From assembly GCA_965655625.1 (NCBI GenBank), contig CBFHHA010000018.1, positions 1 to 44,690 on the forward strand: a stretch of DNA of 44,690 bases, given 5' to 3'. The notes under the pieces are model-generated. The model searched no databases and was not told the DNA's origin. It saw only the letters and a list, made by a program, of their open reading frames with translations. The position numbers and the translations under genes are program-made. Positions 24,983 to 33,607 of this stretch are shown piece after piece. The first letter of the stretch is position 1. Each line of letters begins with the position of its first letter. This stretch comes from CAJJDF01 sp965655625. Lineage in GTDB: Bacteria; Bacteroidota; Bacteroidia; Flavobacteriales_D; CAJJDF01.

Positions 24983-25640
24983 TGTTTTTCCTCTTTCTTT
25001 CTTCGGCTTCTTCTATTTCAATATCCAAATGATCGGTGAATAAAATTCCGTTTAAATGATCTATTTCATGTTGAAATATAACTGCTGTAAATGCCTCAAC
25101 CATTTCGATTTCTCGACTTCCATCTAATTTTTCGTACTCCAACAATATCGCATAAGCTCTATTTTTTGTGGTATCCATTTTATCCGGAATTGACAGGCAC
25201 CCTTCCAAGCAAAATTGTGTTTTTTTGGAATATTGTTTGATTGTGGGATTCACATACACTTCAAAGGGAAAATCTTCTTTATCAAAACGTTGCACTGCCA
25301 CCATTTTTTTTAAAATCCCTATTTGTGGTGCAGCAATTCCTACTCCCGGGTTTTTTGGGTCGTTTACTGTCGTTAATAATCTATCAGCAAGTAATTTAGT
25401 TAGTTTGGTGTTGTTGATAATATCTATGTTTTTACTGGCTGTTCTAAGTGTTATGGAATCTTCTTTGTTCGTTATTTGCAATACCCTCATTGGTTCAGAA
25501 ACTTTACCTTTTGAAAGAAGTAATTCTTCTTCCTGAGTAAAAGAAAACACTTTTTCAATAGCTTGATTTTCTACTTTTTTGGAGACAGAGCAAGAAGCAA
25601 TTATTCCACAGGTTAGCAGGTAGGTAAAAAGTTGTTTCAT
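24975..25640 (-). CDS. def: peptide deformylase-like lipoprotein
   Basis: This 221-residue deformylase has all three catalytic motifs: GVGIAAPQ (99-106), EGCLS with metal ligand Cys148, and QHEIDHLNG with His191, Glu192 and His195. The N-terminus, however, is a lipoprotein signal, MKQLFTYLLTCGIIASC, with IASC as lipobox and Cys17 as the acylated residue, followed by about 45 residues absent from cytoplasmic deformylases. Known deformylases remove formyl groups from nascent proteins in the cytosol, so the predicted exported location is odd. It may act on formylated peptides in the periplasm or have a different amidase role. The flavoprotein gene follows with overlapping ends. Confidence 0.85.
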   Translation of the reverse strand: MKQLFTYLLTCGIIASCSVSKKVENQAIEKVFSFTQEEELLLSKGKVSEPMRVLQITNKEDSITLRTASKNIDIINNTKLTKLLADRLLTTVNDPKNPGVGIAAPQIGILKKMVAVQRFDKEDFPFEVYVNPTIKQYSKKTQFCLEGCLSIPDKMDTTKNRAYAILLEYEKLDGSREIEMVEAFTAVIFQHEIDHLNGILFTDHLDIEIEEAEERKRKNNE

Positions 25641-25653
25641 GTCTTATTTTTTT

Positions 25654-25661
25654 CAAAGATA
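25654..25661 (-). promoter_or_regulatory. -7 promoter element of the deformylase operon
   Basis: TATCTTTG on the minus strand matches TAnnTTTG, with 13 bases to the ATG at 25640. No clear -33 TTG at the expected spacing. Confidence 0.4.
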
Positions 25662-25736
25662 AGGGAAAGGAGCAAATTTTAAGGAGAAAGTGTGAATCGC
25701 TGTTTAAAAATTAGAACAACTCAATCTTTTTTAAAT

Positions 25737-25744
25737 TAATTTTG
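25737..25744 (+). promoter_or_regulatory. -7 promoter element upstream of 25749
   Basis: TAATTTTG matches TAnnTTTG and ends four bases before the ATG at 25749, so transcription should begin at or next to the start codon. Confidence 0.4.
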
Positions 25745-25748
25745 AATT

Positions 25749-26186
25749 ATGATAGTAGATTATTCGACCCGACCCATTCGTGTTACAAGAGAAATTAATG
25801 AGAAACTAGGAAAACCATTTTCATTGAGAATGAGACTTGCCATGAGAGGTATTGGTTCACATCGAATGAAAATAGAGAAATCGAGCCTCGAAATTTTTGA
25901 AAAACTATCGAAATTTCAGCAAATAAAATACGGAAGTGTAGAACTACGGCCTAAAGGAATCCTTGTTCATTTTAAAGATAACCTGACTCACTGGGTTTGG
26001 GTAATACCGTATTACAAATTGGTGTTGTACCAAACAGAATACGACAGCATTCATTCAGAGGGAAATTTTATCAATTTCAACAAATTATCTCTTAAACAAA
26101 CGAACGAGGCATTTTTTAAGAAAATTCTCCATTTAAGAAATGAATTCATGGAGAAAAACTATGCTGGAGGGCCAAATTCTTATTAG
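25749..26186 (+). CDS. hypothetical protein
   Basis: This 145-residue protein begins MIVDYSTRPIRVTREINEKLGK and is basic in its N-terminal half (MRLAMRGIGSHRMKIEK). A beta-rich middle follows (YGSVELRPKGILVHFKDNLTHWVWVIPYYKLVLYQTE) and a helical end. There is no signal peptide. The middle resembles the small PH-like or plug-like folds seen in flavobacterial proteins of unknown function, but I cannot name a family. A perfect -7 element directly precedes the ATG. The stop overlaps the stop of the convergent gene by 4 bases. Confidence 0.7.
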   Translation: MIVDYSTRPIRVTREINEKLGKPFSLRMRLAMRGIGSHRMKIEKSSLEIFEKLSKFQQIKYGSVELRPKGILVHFKDNLTHWVWVIPYYKLVLYQTEYDSIHSEGNFINFNKLSLKQTNEAFFKKILHLRNEFMEKNYAGGPNSY

Positions 26187-26527
26187 TTCTCTACATCAAA
26201 TTCGAAAGAGGAATAATACTTAAATATATTGTGAAGTAATCCTTTAACTTCCATTGCCGATTTCGAATAAATGGTATTAAACGGATGTTCCCAATTTTCG
26301 TTTACAATTAGTTGAATTCGGAATTCTCCTGATCGAGAAGAGTAATTTCCATACCAGCCCAAATCTATTTTGAGGTGGTGCTCGGGAAAGATGCACTGAA
26401 AAAGATTCTCGCTCAAGTATTTGTGATTTAGTTCTTCTTCAATCTCAGTTTCTGGCTCGTATGTATAAAATTCATGATGAATCATACGACAATCCGTTGG
26501 TATTTGAATTTCTTGAAGTTCAATCAT
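26183..26527 (-). CDS. hypothetical protein
   Basis: This 114-residue acidic protein is of unrecognised family. It begins MIELQEIQIPTDCRMIHHEFYTYEP, then an acidic stretch (EPETEIEEELNHKY), then a beta-rich part (IDLGWYGNYSSRSGEFRIQLIVNENWEHPF). No signal peptide or catalytic motif is visible. It follows the ABC exporter gene on the same strand. A TAAGTTTG -7 element (26557-26550) overlaps the exporter's stop codon, so it may have its own promoter inside the end of the upstream gene. Confidence 0.65.
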   Translation of the reverse strand: MIELQEIQIPTDCRMIHHEFYTYEPETEIEEELNHKYLSENLFQCIFPEHHLKIDLGWYGNYSSRSGEFRIQLIVNENWEHPFNTIYSKSAMEVKGLLHNIFKYYSSFEFDVEN

Positions 26528-26549
26528 GATTGATGGTTAGATTGGTGTG

Positions 26550-26557
26550 CAAACTTA
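26550..26557 (-). promoter_or_regulatory. -7 promoter element overlapping the upstream stop codon
   Basis: TAAGTTTG on the minus strand matches TAnnTTTG. Its first three bases are the TAA stop of the ABC exporter gene, and the ATG at 26527 lies 22 bases downstream. No clear -33 TTG. Confidence 0.35.
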
Positions 26558-28363
26558 GTTCTCCTCGAACTGAATTTCGTATAGATTTCTGTAAGTACCG
26601 TTCAAGGCAAGTAGCTCCTCGTGATTTCCCTGTTCAATAATTTCTCCTTTATCTAACACAATGATTTTATCGGCTTTTTTGATGGTAGATAATCTATGCG
26701 CAACGATAATGGAAGTTCTGCCCTGTGTGAGCTTGTCGATAGCCGTTTGTATGAGTTCTTCGGTTTCTGTATCAATGCTTGAAGTTGCCTCATCCAAAAC
26801 TAAAATACTAGGATTGTAAACATAAGCTCTAACAAACGAAATAAGTTGTCTTTGACCAGTTGAAAGTGAGTTTCCTCTTTCTTTTACATCGTAATCATAA
26901 TTGCCTGGCAATCGCATAATGAAATCATGAAGCCCTACAAATTTTGACGCCTCTATCACTTTGTCTTTAGAAATTACTGGATTTTTTAACGTAATGTTAT
27001 TCAGAATGGTATCCGAAAACAAGAAAACATCTTGCAGCACAACTGCTATGTTTTGCCTTAAATCTTCTAACGAAACTTCTCTGATATCTTTTCCATCCAC
27101 GGTAATGCTTCCAGACTGGAATTCGTAGAATCTACTCAGGATATTAATGATACTCGATTTGCCGGCACCGGTTGCGCCAACAAACGCAACTGTTTGTCCT
27201 TTTTTTATGTCGAAAGAAACATTTTTGAGAACATAATCATCTTCGTTGTAGGCAAACTTTACCGAATCAAACACAACGTCTCCTTCGTACTTGCTGTGTT
27301 CCGTTTTCTCTCTGTTCGTAGGGATTAGTTGGTCGTCATCCAATACTTCAAAAATATTTTTGGCTCTCACAAGTCCCCTTTGAATCACATTGAATTTATC
27401 TGCCAGCATTCTTATTGGTCGATACAGCATGTTTATCCACATAATGAAGGCTACAAGTTCTCCCGTGCTTGTCTCTGAAAGAGGTCGGTCAATGATTTGA
27501 TATGAGGCATAAAAAATCACAAAAGCAATGGAAATAGAACTCAAAATTTCTACGACAGGAAAAAAGATGGAATAAGCCCACACTGACTTTATGTGAGCAT
27601 TTCGGTGAAGCTTATTGATTTCTTCAAACTTATTGTATTCAATTTTTTCTCTCGAAAACAACTGCAAAATGCTCATACCTATGATTCTCTCCTGTACAAA
27701 GGTGTTTAATTTTGATACCTGAGTACTTTCTAATTGATAGGCTTTTTTTATTGCATTCTTAAATATATTGGTTGCCCAAAATAAAAGAGGCAAGGGGAGA
27801 AGCACCATTAACGTAAACATCCAATTTGTAGAGAACATGACAATGATAACAAGAGCCAAGCTCAAAATATCACCCGCAACAGTGATTATTCCATTCGAAA
27901 ATATTTCTGAAGCCGCTTCTACATCCGATACCAGTCTAGTTACAAGTCTTCCGATAGGATTTTTGTCAAAGTATTGCGTTTTAAAAGTTGTGAGGTGATT
28001 GTACAATCTCTCTCTCATGTCCGCAATGATATTCTGGCCAATGAGGTTGGTGAAGTACACGGTAACAAAACGCAAAATTGCTTCCAAAACAATCGTAAGA
28101 ATCGCAATAATTGTCCAGTAAAGAAATCCATTTTCTGGCTGAATTGAACTGTCAAACTCATTTAGGCTTTTCATCATAAACCCATTGAACTCAGTTTTTC
28201 CATCCACAAATTTATCTATCATAAAGAATAAGATAAGCGGACGCAAAGGCGAAAGTACAGCGTTCAGAATTGTTCCAAAAACCGTCAATAAAAACATCGT
28301 TTTATGAGGTTTTAAGAAGACTAATACTCTTCTGAATAAATGGATGTTTTTTGTTTCGGCCAT
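26555..28363 (-). CDS. MsbA/MdlB-like ABC exporter (fused permease and ATPase)
   Basis: The 602-residue half-transporter has an N-terminal six-helix membrane domain (about 15-330) and a C-terminal ATPase. The ATPase shows Walker A GATGAGKSS, Q-loop VLQDVFLFSDTI, a slightly altered signature LSTGQRQL (LSGGQ in most), Walker B ILVLDEATSSID and H-loop IVAHRLST. It should act as a homodimer or with a partner to export lipids or hydrophobic compounds; the substrate cannot be read from sequence. The start is 7 bases after the end of the CBS-domain synthase gene, so the two are probably co-transcribed. Confidence 0.9.
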   Translation of the reverse strand: MAETKNIHLFRRVLVFLKPHKTMFLLTVFGTILNAVLSPLRPLILFFMIDKFVDGKTEFNGFMMKSLNEFDSSIQPENGFLYWTIIAILTIVLEAILRFVTVYFTNLIGQNIIADMRERLYNHLTTFKTQYFDKNPIGRLVTRLVSDVEAASEIFSNGIITVAGDILSLALVIIVMFSTNWMFTLMVLLPLPLLFWATNIFKNAIKKAYQLESTQVSKLNTFVQERIIGMSILQLFSREKIEYNKFEEINKLHRNAHIKSVWAYSIFFPVVEILSSISIAFVIFYASYQIIDRPLSETSTGELVAFIMWINMLYRPIRMLADKFNVIQRGLVRAKNIFEVLDDDQLIPTNREKTEHSKYEGDVVFDSVKFAYNEDDYVLKNVSFDIKKGQTVAFVGATGAGKSSIINILSRFYEFQSGSITVDGKDIREVSLEDLRQNIAVVLQDVFLFSDTILNNITLKNPVISKDKVIEASKFVGLHDFIMRLPGNYDYDVKERGNSLSTGQRQLISFVRAYVYNPSILVLDEATSSIDTETEELIQTAIDKLTQGRTSIIVAHRLSTIKKADKIIVLDKGEIIEQGNHEELLALNGTYRNLYEIQFEEN

Positions 28364-28370
28364 GGAAATA

Positions 28371-29729
28371 TTAAGCTATTGCTTTGATGATGTCTTGTTT
28401 TGTGATGATGTGATAATGTCCGTCTTCTTTCTGAACCATCACAGCAGCATTTTCTTTTGTAATTAGTTGTGAAATATCTTCAAGTTTAGAAGTCAATTCA
28501 ACGAGAGGAAAAGGAGCATGCATCAAGGGTTCGATGGAATCTCTTTTAGCTTCTGGATGTTCGAAGAGGTAATTTAACACGCTGGTTTCGCTAATGGAAC
28601 CAACCATGTCTTTCCCTTTGAAAACGGGAATTTGTGAAATATTAAATTTCGACATTTTTTCTACCACAGAACTTATTGATTCATCGTGATTTGCAATCAC
28701 TAAATTTCCTTCAGTACTGACAATGTCTTTTGCAATAGGAGTAGAAGTATTTTCCACATACCCTCTTTCTTTCATCCATTCTTGATTAAAGAATTTACCT
28801 ACGTACCTACTTCCGTGATCATGAAATAACACAACCACTACATCATCTTTCTTAAACATGTGCTTCATTTGAAGCAATCCTTTTACGGCTGAACCAGCAG
28901 AGTTTCCAACGAAAATACCTTCTTCTTTTGCAATTCGTGGAGTCATTATCGCGGCATCCTTGTCGGTTACCTTTTCAAAATGATCGATGATATTAAAATC
29001 GACATTTTTTGGTAAAATATCTTCTCCAATTCCTTCAGTCACATATGGATATATTTCTGCTTCATCAAAAATTCCAGTTTCGTGGTACTTTTTAAATACA
29101 GAGCCATATGTATCGATTCCTATTATTTTGATGTCTGGATTTTTCTCTTTCAAGTATTTACCTACGCCCGAAATAGTTCCTCCTGTACCTACACCCACCA
29201 CAAAATGCGTGATTTTACCCTCAGTTTGCTCCCAAATTTCAGGACCTGTGCTTTCGTAATGAGCCAATCTATTAGAAAGGTTGTCATATTGATTTACATA
29301 CCAGCTATTTGGTACTTCTGTTGCTAATCTTTTGGAAACAGAGTAGTAGGAGCGAGGATCGTCTGGTTCTACATTGGTAGGACATACAACTACTTCAGCG
29401 CCAACTGCTCTCAAAATATCCATTTTTTCTTTGGATTGTTTGTCGCTCAACACGCAGATCATTTTGTACCCTTTAATGATACAGGCCAAGGCAAGCCCCA
29501 TACCTGTATTTCCAGAAGTTCCTTCTATCACTGTTCCTCCCGGTTTCAATAATCCAGCTTTCTCCGCGTCCTCTATCATTTTTACAGCCATTCTGTCTTT
29601 CACAGAATTCCCTGGGTTAGTTGTTTCTACTTTTGCCAGCACAAGTGCATCAATTTCTTTTGTTAATGTGTTTAGCTTTACTAAAGGTGTGTTTCCTATA
29701 GTTTCTAAGATATTGTTGTAATATTTCAT
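28371..29729 (-). CDS. PLP-dependent cystathionine beta-synthase/cysteine synthase with CBS pair
   Basis: The 452-residue enzyme has a cysteine-synthase-type PLP domain: ETIGNTPLVKL at the N-terminus, Schiff-base Lys44 in NPGNSVKDRMA, TSGNTGMGLA for the substrate carboxylate and GVGTGGTISGVGKYL for the phosphate. A C-terminal tandem CBS module (about 335-452) follows, as in cystathionine beta-synthases, but the heme-binding N-terminal extension of the animal enzyme is absent. It could make cystathionine from serine and homocysteine or cysteine from O-acetylserine. The start at 29729 (MKYYNNILETIGNTP) is chosen by family match; an upstream ATG would add 12 unlike residues. Confidence 0.88.
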   Translation of the reverse strand: MKYYNNILETIGNTPLVKLNTLTKEIDALVLAKVETTNPGNSVKDRMAVKMIEDAEKAGLLKPGGTVIEGTSGNTGMGLALACIIKGYKMICVLSDKQSKEKMDILRAVGAEVVVCPTNVEPDDPRSYYSVSKRLATEVPNSWYVNQYDNLSNRLAHYESTGPEIWEQTEGKITHFVVGVGTGGTISGVGKYLKEKNPDIKIIGIDTYGSVFKKYHETGIFDEAEIYPYVTEGIGEDILPKNVDFNIIDHFEKVTDKDAAIMTPRIAKEEGIFVGNSAGSAVKGLLQMKHMFKKDDVVVVLFHDHGSRYVGKFFNQEWMKERGYVENTSTPIAKDIVSTEGNLVIANHDESISSVVEKMSKFNISQIPVFKGKDMVGSISETSVLNYLFEHPEAKRDSIEPLMHAPFPLVELTSKLEDISQLITKENAAVMVQKEDGHYHIITKQDIIKAIA

Positions 29730-29762
29730 TCCTTTATTTATCGGGTTTTCATCTATTTTTTG

Positions 29763-29770
29763 CAAATATA
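29763..29770 (-). promoter_or_regulatory. -7 promoter element of the cystathionine synthase gene
   Basis: TATATTTG on the minus strand matches TAnnTTTG, giving a leader of roughly 28 bases to the ATG at 29729. The nearest TTG (29787-29785) is at a short 14-base spacing. Confidence 0.45.
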
Positions 29771-29989
29771 CGGATTTGTCTGTTCAAAAAATGTGAGGAA
29801 TCAAACTAGAGCTCCAAATACCTGCGTTTTCAAGGTTTTAAACTTGGAATCATTCTAAATAAGTTAATTGATTTGATTTAAAATTCTAAATTACAGCGCT
29901 TTGTGTATTCTGTTTGCCTACGATAATATCTAGGAAAACAACCTAAGAAGATATTAACTTTTTATATGTTGAAAAAAGAGACAAAACAA

Positions 29990-30021
29990 TTGCATATAAG
30001 CATTGGCTTTTTATAAATTTG
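29990..30021 (+). promoter_or_regulatory. promoter of the nqrABCDEF operon
   Basis: TTG at 29990-29992, a 21-base spacer and TAAATTTG at 30014-30021 match the Bacteroidota -33/-7 consensus. The predicted start near 30027 gives a leader of about 20 bases to the nqrA ATG. Confidence 0.65.
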
Positions 30022-30048
30022 CAGCAATTAAATGTAGAATTACATCAG

Positions 30049-31389
30049 ATGGCAAAAGCTATAAAAATTAGAAAAGGGCTTGATTTAAAGCTAAAAGGTA
30101 AACCAGAACTAACGACTAGCGAAGTTTCGAACTCATCTTATTACGCAATCAAACCAACAGACTTTCCTTCATTAACACCTAAAATGGTAGTGAAAGAAGG
30201 TGAATCAGTAAAAATAGGATCACCTATATTTTATGACAAATACAGAGAGTCCATTCAATATGTTTCTCCAATTAGCGGAACGATAAGTGAAGTGAAACGT
30301 GGAGAAAAAAGAAAGATTCTCGAGGTAATTATCAAATCTGATTCAGAATTCACCTCAGAAACAATTGAGACAAAAGGGGACACAAAAGAAGTTATCTTAA
30401 AAAGTGGTTTGTGGCCATTTATTAAACAAAGACCTCTTGACATTGTAGCCGATTACACACAAACACCAAAAGCAATTTTTGTTTCGGGGTTTGATTCTTC
30501 GCCTTTGGCACCAAATTATGAATTTTTATTGAAAGATAAAAAAGAAGCTCTACAAGCTGGATTTGATGCTTTGGCAAAGCTAACCGAAGGGAATGTGAAT
30601 GTAACCATCGAAAATACTTCGAAGAATACAAGTGTTTTTTCTTCCATTAATGGAATAGACTTGTATACCGTTAATAGTAAACATCCTGCTGGTAACGTTG
30701 GGACTCAAATTCACCAAATTAACCCAATTAACAAAGGGGAGATAGTTTGGACGATTAATGCGTTGGATGTTGCAAGAATTGGTTCGTTGTTTTTAACAGG
30801 GAAAGTTGATTTTTCTAAAACAATTGCACTCACTGGCTCAGAAGTAGAAGCGCCTTCCTATTATAAAATAATAAGTGGAGCGAGCTTAACAAATTTAATA
30901 GAGAAAAAAGTTGTTACTGAAAACGTTCGTTACATTTCTGGAAACGTATTAGTAGGAACAAATGTAGGTAAAGATGGTTTCTTAGGGTTTTACGACAACC
31001 AAGTGACTGTAATTCCTGAAGGAGACCACTACAAAGTGTCTTTCACGGAAGGATGGTTAGCTCCAGGGTTTAATAAACTATCCAATTCGAAAGCTTTTTT
31101 GTCCGCATTATTGCCTAAGAAATCATACGATGTAGATACAAATTTGAATGGTGAGGAAAGAGCTTTTGTTGTTTCTGGTCAATATGAGGAAGTATTTCCT
31201 TTTGATATTTATCCAGTTCAGTTATTGAAAGCAGCAATTACAAATGACATTGACAAAATGGAAAAACTTGGTATCTACGAAGTGGCTCCCGAAGATTTTG
31301 CGTTGTGTGAATTTGTTTGTACTTCAAAAATTAATTCTCAACAAATAATTAGAGACGGATTAAAAGTAATTGAGGAAGAGTGCATGTAA
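30049..31389 (+). CDS. nqrA: Na+-translocating NADH:quinone reductase subunit A
   Basis: The 446-residue peripheral subunit of the sodium-pumping NADH:ubiquinone reductase begins MAKAIKIRKGLDLKLKGKPE, the standard NqrA opening. It continues with DFPSLTPKMVVKEGESVKIGSPIFYDK (a biotinyl-lipoyl-like fold) and ends EFVCTSKINSQQIIRDGLKVIEEECM, matching the family C-terminus. NqrA is the cytoplasmic side of the quinone site. The ATG at 30049 is preferred to a TTG at 30019 because the latter overlaps the -7 element. It is the first gene of a six-gene operon with its own promoter. Confidence 0.96.
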   Translation: MAKAIKIRKGLDLKLKGKPELTTSEVSNSSYYAIKPTDFPSLTPKMVVKEGESVKIGSPIFYDKYRESIQYVSPISGTISEVKRGEKRKILEVIIKSDSEFTSETIETKGDTKEVILKSGLWPFIKQRPLDIVADYTQTPKAIFVSGFDSSPLAPNYEFLLKDKKEALQAGFDALAKLTEGNVNVTIENTSKNTSVFSSINGIDLYTVNSKHPAGNVGTQIHQINPINKGEIVWTINALDVARIGSLFLTGKVDFSKTIALTGSEVEAPSYYKIISGASLTNLIEKKVVTENVRYISGNVLVGTNVGKDGFLGFYDNQVTVIPEGDHYKVSFTEGWLAPGFNKLSNSKAFLSALLPKKSYDVDTNLNGEERAFVVSGQYEEVFPFDIYPVQLLKAAITNDIDKMEKLGIYEVAPEDFALCEFVCTSKINSQQIIRDGLKVIEEECM

Positions 31390-31424
31390 TAGACTCTTTA
31401 TTTTCAACCTATATTTAATAAACT

Positions 31425-32621
31425 ATGAAATTTTTAAGAAATTTTTTCGATAAACGTTACGAAAAGACCAACAAGAAATGGTATCCATTGATTGAATCTT
31501 TCGAAACTTTGGTGTTTACACCTAATCATACAACAAAGTCTGGATCTCACATTAGAGATGGAATTGACTTGAAGAGAACCATGATGTTTGTAATTGTTGC
31601 TATGGTTCCTGCCTTATTATTTGGAATCTGGAATGTAGGTCAACAACACTTTATTGCCCTTGGCCAAGAAGTGGACTTCATGGAGAAAATCATTCACGGT
31701 GCAATTAGAGTCATACCTATTATTGCTGTTTCCTATACAGTAGGATTGGCAGTGGAATTTATTTTCGGAATAATAAAAGGTCATGCACTTCACGAAGGAT
31801 ACTTAGTTTCTGGTATGCTTATCCCTTTAATTATGCCAGTGGATACACCTTTATGGATGATTGCTGTTGCAACAGTTTTTGGAGTAGTAATTGGTAAAGA
31901 AGTGTTTGGAGGAACAGGAATGAACGTACTAAATGTTGCCTTGACAACGAGAGCGTTCTTATTCTTTGCTCACCCAACTTCCATGTCGGGAAATACTGTG
32001 TGGATTTCTGGATTGAATGAAATGAAGGCAAACGGAACATTGGCAGACGGAGTTTCAGGTGCCACTCCATTAGGAGATTTAGCCTCTATGACCACTGATA
32101 GTCCGGCATACGCAAACATTCAAGACTTTACAGAGAATGGAATTACCTTTAGTCGAGCGTTGATGGGAGATTATCCAGGTTCTATCGGAGAGTCTTCAGT
32201 TTATGCTATTTTAATCGGGTTAGCGTTTTTGCTAATGACAAGAATTGCAAGCTGGAGAATTGTAGTGTCTTTCTTTGCGGGAGGTTTTGTAATGGCTACC
32301 ATCTTTAACTTATTTGCAGGAGATAACGCTTACATGCAATTACCAGCTATTCACCAATTGATGATTGGTAGTTTTATGTTTGGTATGGTATTTATGATTA
32401 CGGATCCAGTTACGGCTGCACAAACCAATAAAGGGAAGTTTTACTACGGCTTCTTGGCAGGATTCATTGGAATCTTGATTCGAGTTGCAAACCCAGCTTA
32501 TCCGGAAGGAATTATGTTAGGGATTTTAATAGCAAACGTGTGTTCACCATTAATTGATCACATGGTATTAAACGGAAATATCAAACGTAGAGAGAAAAGA
32601 TTGGCAAAGGCCTCAGCATAA
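31425..32621 (+). CDS. nqrB: Na+-NQR subunit B
   Basis: The 398-residue membrane subunit carries covalent FMN. The attachment motif GVSGATPL places the phosphoester-bound flavin on Thr214. The HTTKSGSHIRDGIDLKRTM segment precedes the first helix, and about ten membrane helices follow. NqrB forms part of the quinone-reducing and sodium-translocating core together with NqrD and NqrE. It starts 35 bases after nqrA. Confidence 0.96.
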   Translation: MKFLRNFFDKRYEKTNKKWYPLIESFETLVFTPNHTTKSGSHIRDGIDLKRTMMFVIVAMVPALLFGIWNVGQQHFIALGQEVDFMEKIIHGAIRVIPIIAVSYTVGLAVEFIFGIIKGHALHEGYLVSGMLIPLIMPVDTPLWMIAVATVFGVVIGKEVFGGTGMNVLNVALTTRAFLFFAHPTSMSGNTVWISGLNEMKANGTLADGVSGATPLGDLASMTTDSPAYANIQDFTENGITFSRALMGDYPGSIGESSVYAILIGLAFLLMTRIASWRIVVSFFAGGFVMATIFNLFAGDNAYMQLPAIHQLMIGSFMFGMVFMITDPVTAAQTNKGKFYYGFLAGFIGILIRVANPAYPEGIMLGILIANVCSPLIDHMVLNGNIKRREKRLAKASA

Positions 32622-32650
32622 TTTACTAAGTCAAAATTAAATTTTTAACC

Positions 32651-33580
32651 ATGAGTATAAACAAAGAAGGAAACGGATACACAATGACTTTTGCCATTAT
32701 AATGGTAGTAGTTGTTGGAGGTTTGTTGGCGTATATCGCTTCTACCTTGAAGCCAATTCAACAAGCAAACGTGAAGAATGAAAAAATGCAAAATATTCTG
32801 CAAGCAATCGGATTGGAAGAAACAAATGGAGTTTCTAGAGATGAGGCGGGTAAAATATTTAACGATTACATCACGAAAAGAATCATTTTGGATTATGACG
32901 GAAATATTGTTTCTGAATTAACGAATGAAGACGAAATAAAAGGAAGTGCTAAAAAGTTGATAGACGAGAAAGATGCATTTAACCTGGATGTAAGAAAGTA
33001 TTATAATACATTAACAGGATTAATGAAGAAATTTCCAGAAGGAGGTGCTGAATACGAAGAAGCATTAAAGTCTGAGGGAATTGCTTATCCGTTATTTATA
33101 GCTGAAAACGAAGGCGAGAAATACTACATAACCTATTTTAGTGGAAAAGGACTGTGGGATGATATCTGGGGTTATGCTTCATTCAAAGAAGATGGAACAA
33201 CAATAAACGGAACCGTTTTCGATCACAAAGGAGAAACTCCCGGTCTTGGATCTAAGATTACAGAAGATTTATTTCAAAATCAATTTAAAGGTAAAATCAT
33301 TACGGATGAAAACTCGGGCGAATACAAACCGATTAAAGTTGAGAAGCCTGGCGGAGAATACAATTCTCACCCTCACAAAGTTGCAGGATTAAGTGGAGCT
33401 ACTTTTACAGCCGTTGGTGTTGATGAGATGATGAATAGATCGTTAGAGGTTTACAACAAGTATTTCTCTTCTTTACGAACTGCCTCACTTGAGCCAATTG
33501 AATCACCACTGAATGATTCTACTTCAGTAATGGACAGCGTTCAAGTTGTAGTAGACTCTACCATGTTAGCTATTAAATAA
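32651..33580 (+). CDS. nqrC: Na+-NQR subunit C
   Basis: The 309-residue subunit has one N-terminal membrane helix (about 12-32) and a periplasmic FMN-binding domain. The flavin is linked to Thr251 in LSGATFTAVG. It is somewhat longer than the Vibrio protein because of insertions in the periplasmic part and a 40-residue C-terminal tail rich in Ser, Thr and Asp. FMN attachment normally needs the ApbE transferase, which is not encoded in this window. Confidence 0.95.
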   Translation: MSINKEGNGYTMTFAIIMVVVVGGLLAYIASTLKPIQQANVKNEKMQNILQAIGLEETNGVSRDEAGKIFNDYITKRIILDYDGNIVSELTNEDEIKGSAKKLIDEKDAFNLDVRKYYNTLTGLMKKFPEGGAEYEEALKSEGIAYPLFIAENEGEKYYITYFSGKGLWDDIWGYASFKEDGTTINGTVFDHKGETPGLGSKITEDLFQNQFKGKIITDENSGEYKPIKVEKPGGEYNSHPHKVAGLSGATFTAVGVDEMMNRSLEVYNKYFSSLRTASLEPIESPLNDSTSVMDSVQVVVDSTMLAIK

Positions 33581-33607
33581 TTAAACTCCTTTTTAAAACT
33601 AGATACT

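Larger units (their letters stand above)
29730..30048. other. intergenic region between divergent cystathionine synthase and nqr genes
   Basis: These 319 bases contain no credible gene. They hold a TATATTTG -7 element for the minus-strand synthase (29770-29763), the nqr promoter (29990-30021), and an imperfect inverted repeat, AATATCT-AGG at 29925-29934 with CCT...AGATATT ending at 29955. The repeat lies about 35 bases upstream of the nqr -33 element and could be an operator. I see nothing else in it. Confidence 0.6.

Noticed and set aside
32831..33000. Possible extra domain or frameshift in nqrC because the protein is long
   Set aside because: The frame is continuous, the helix and FMN motif are in order, and the additions are short loops.
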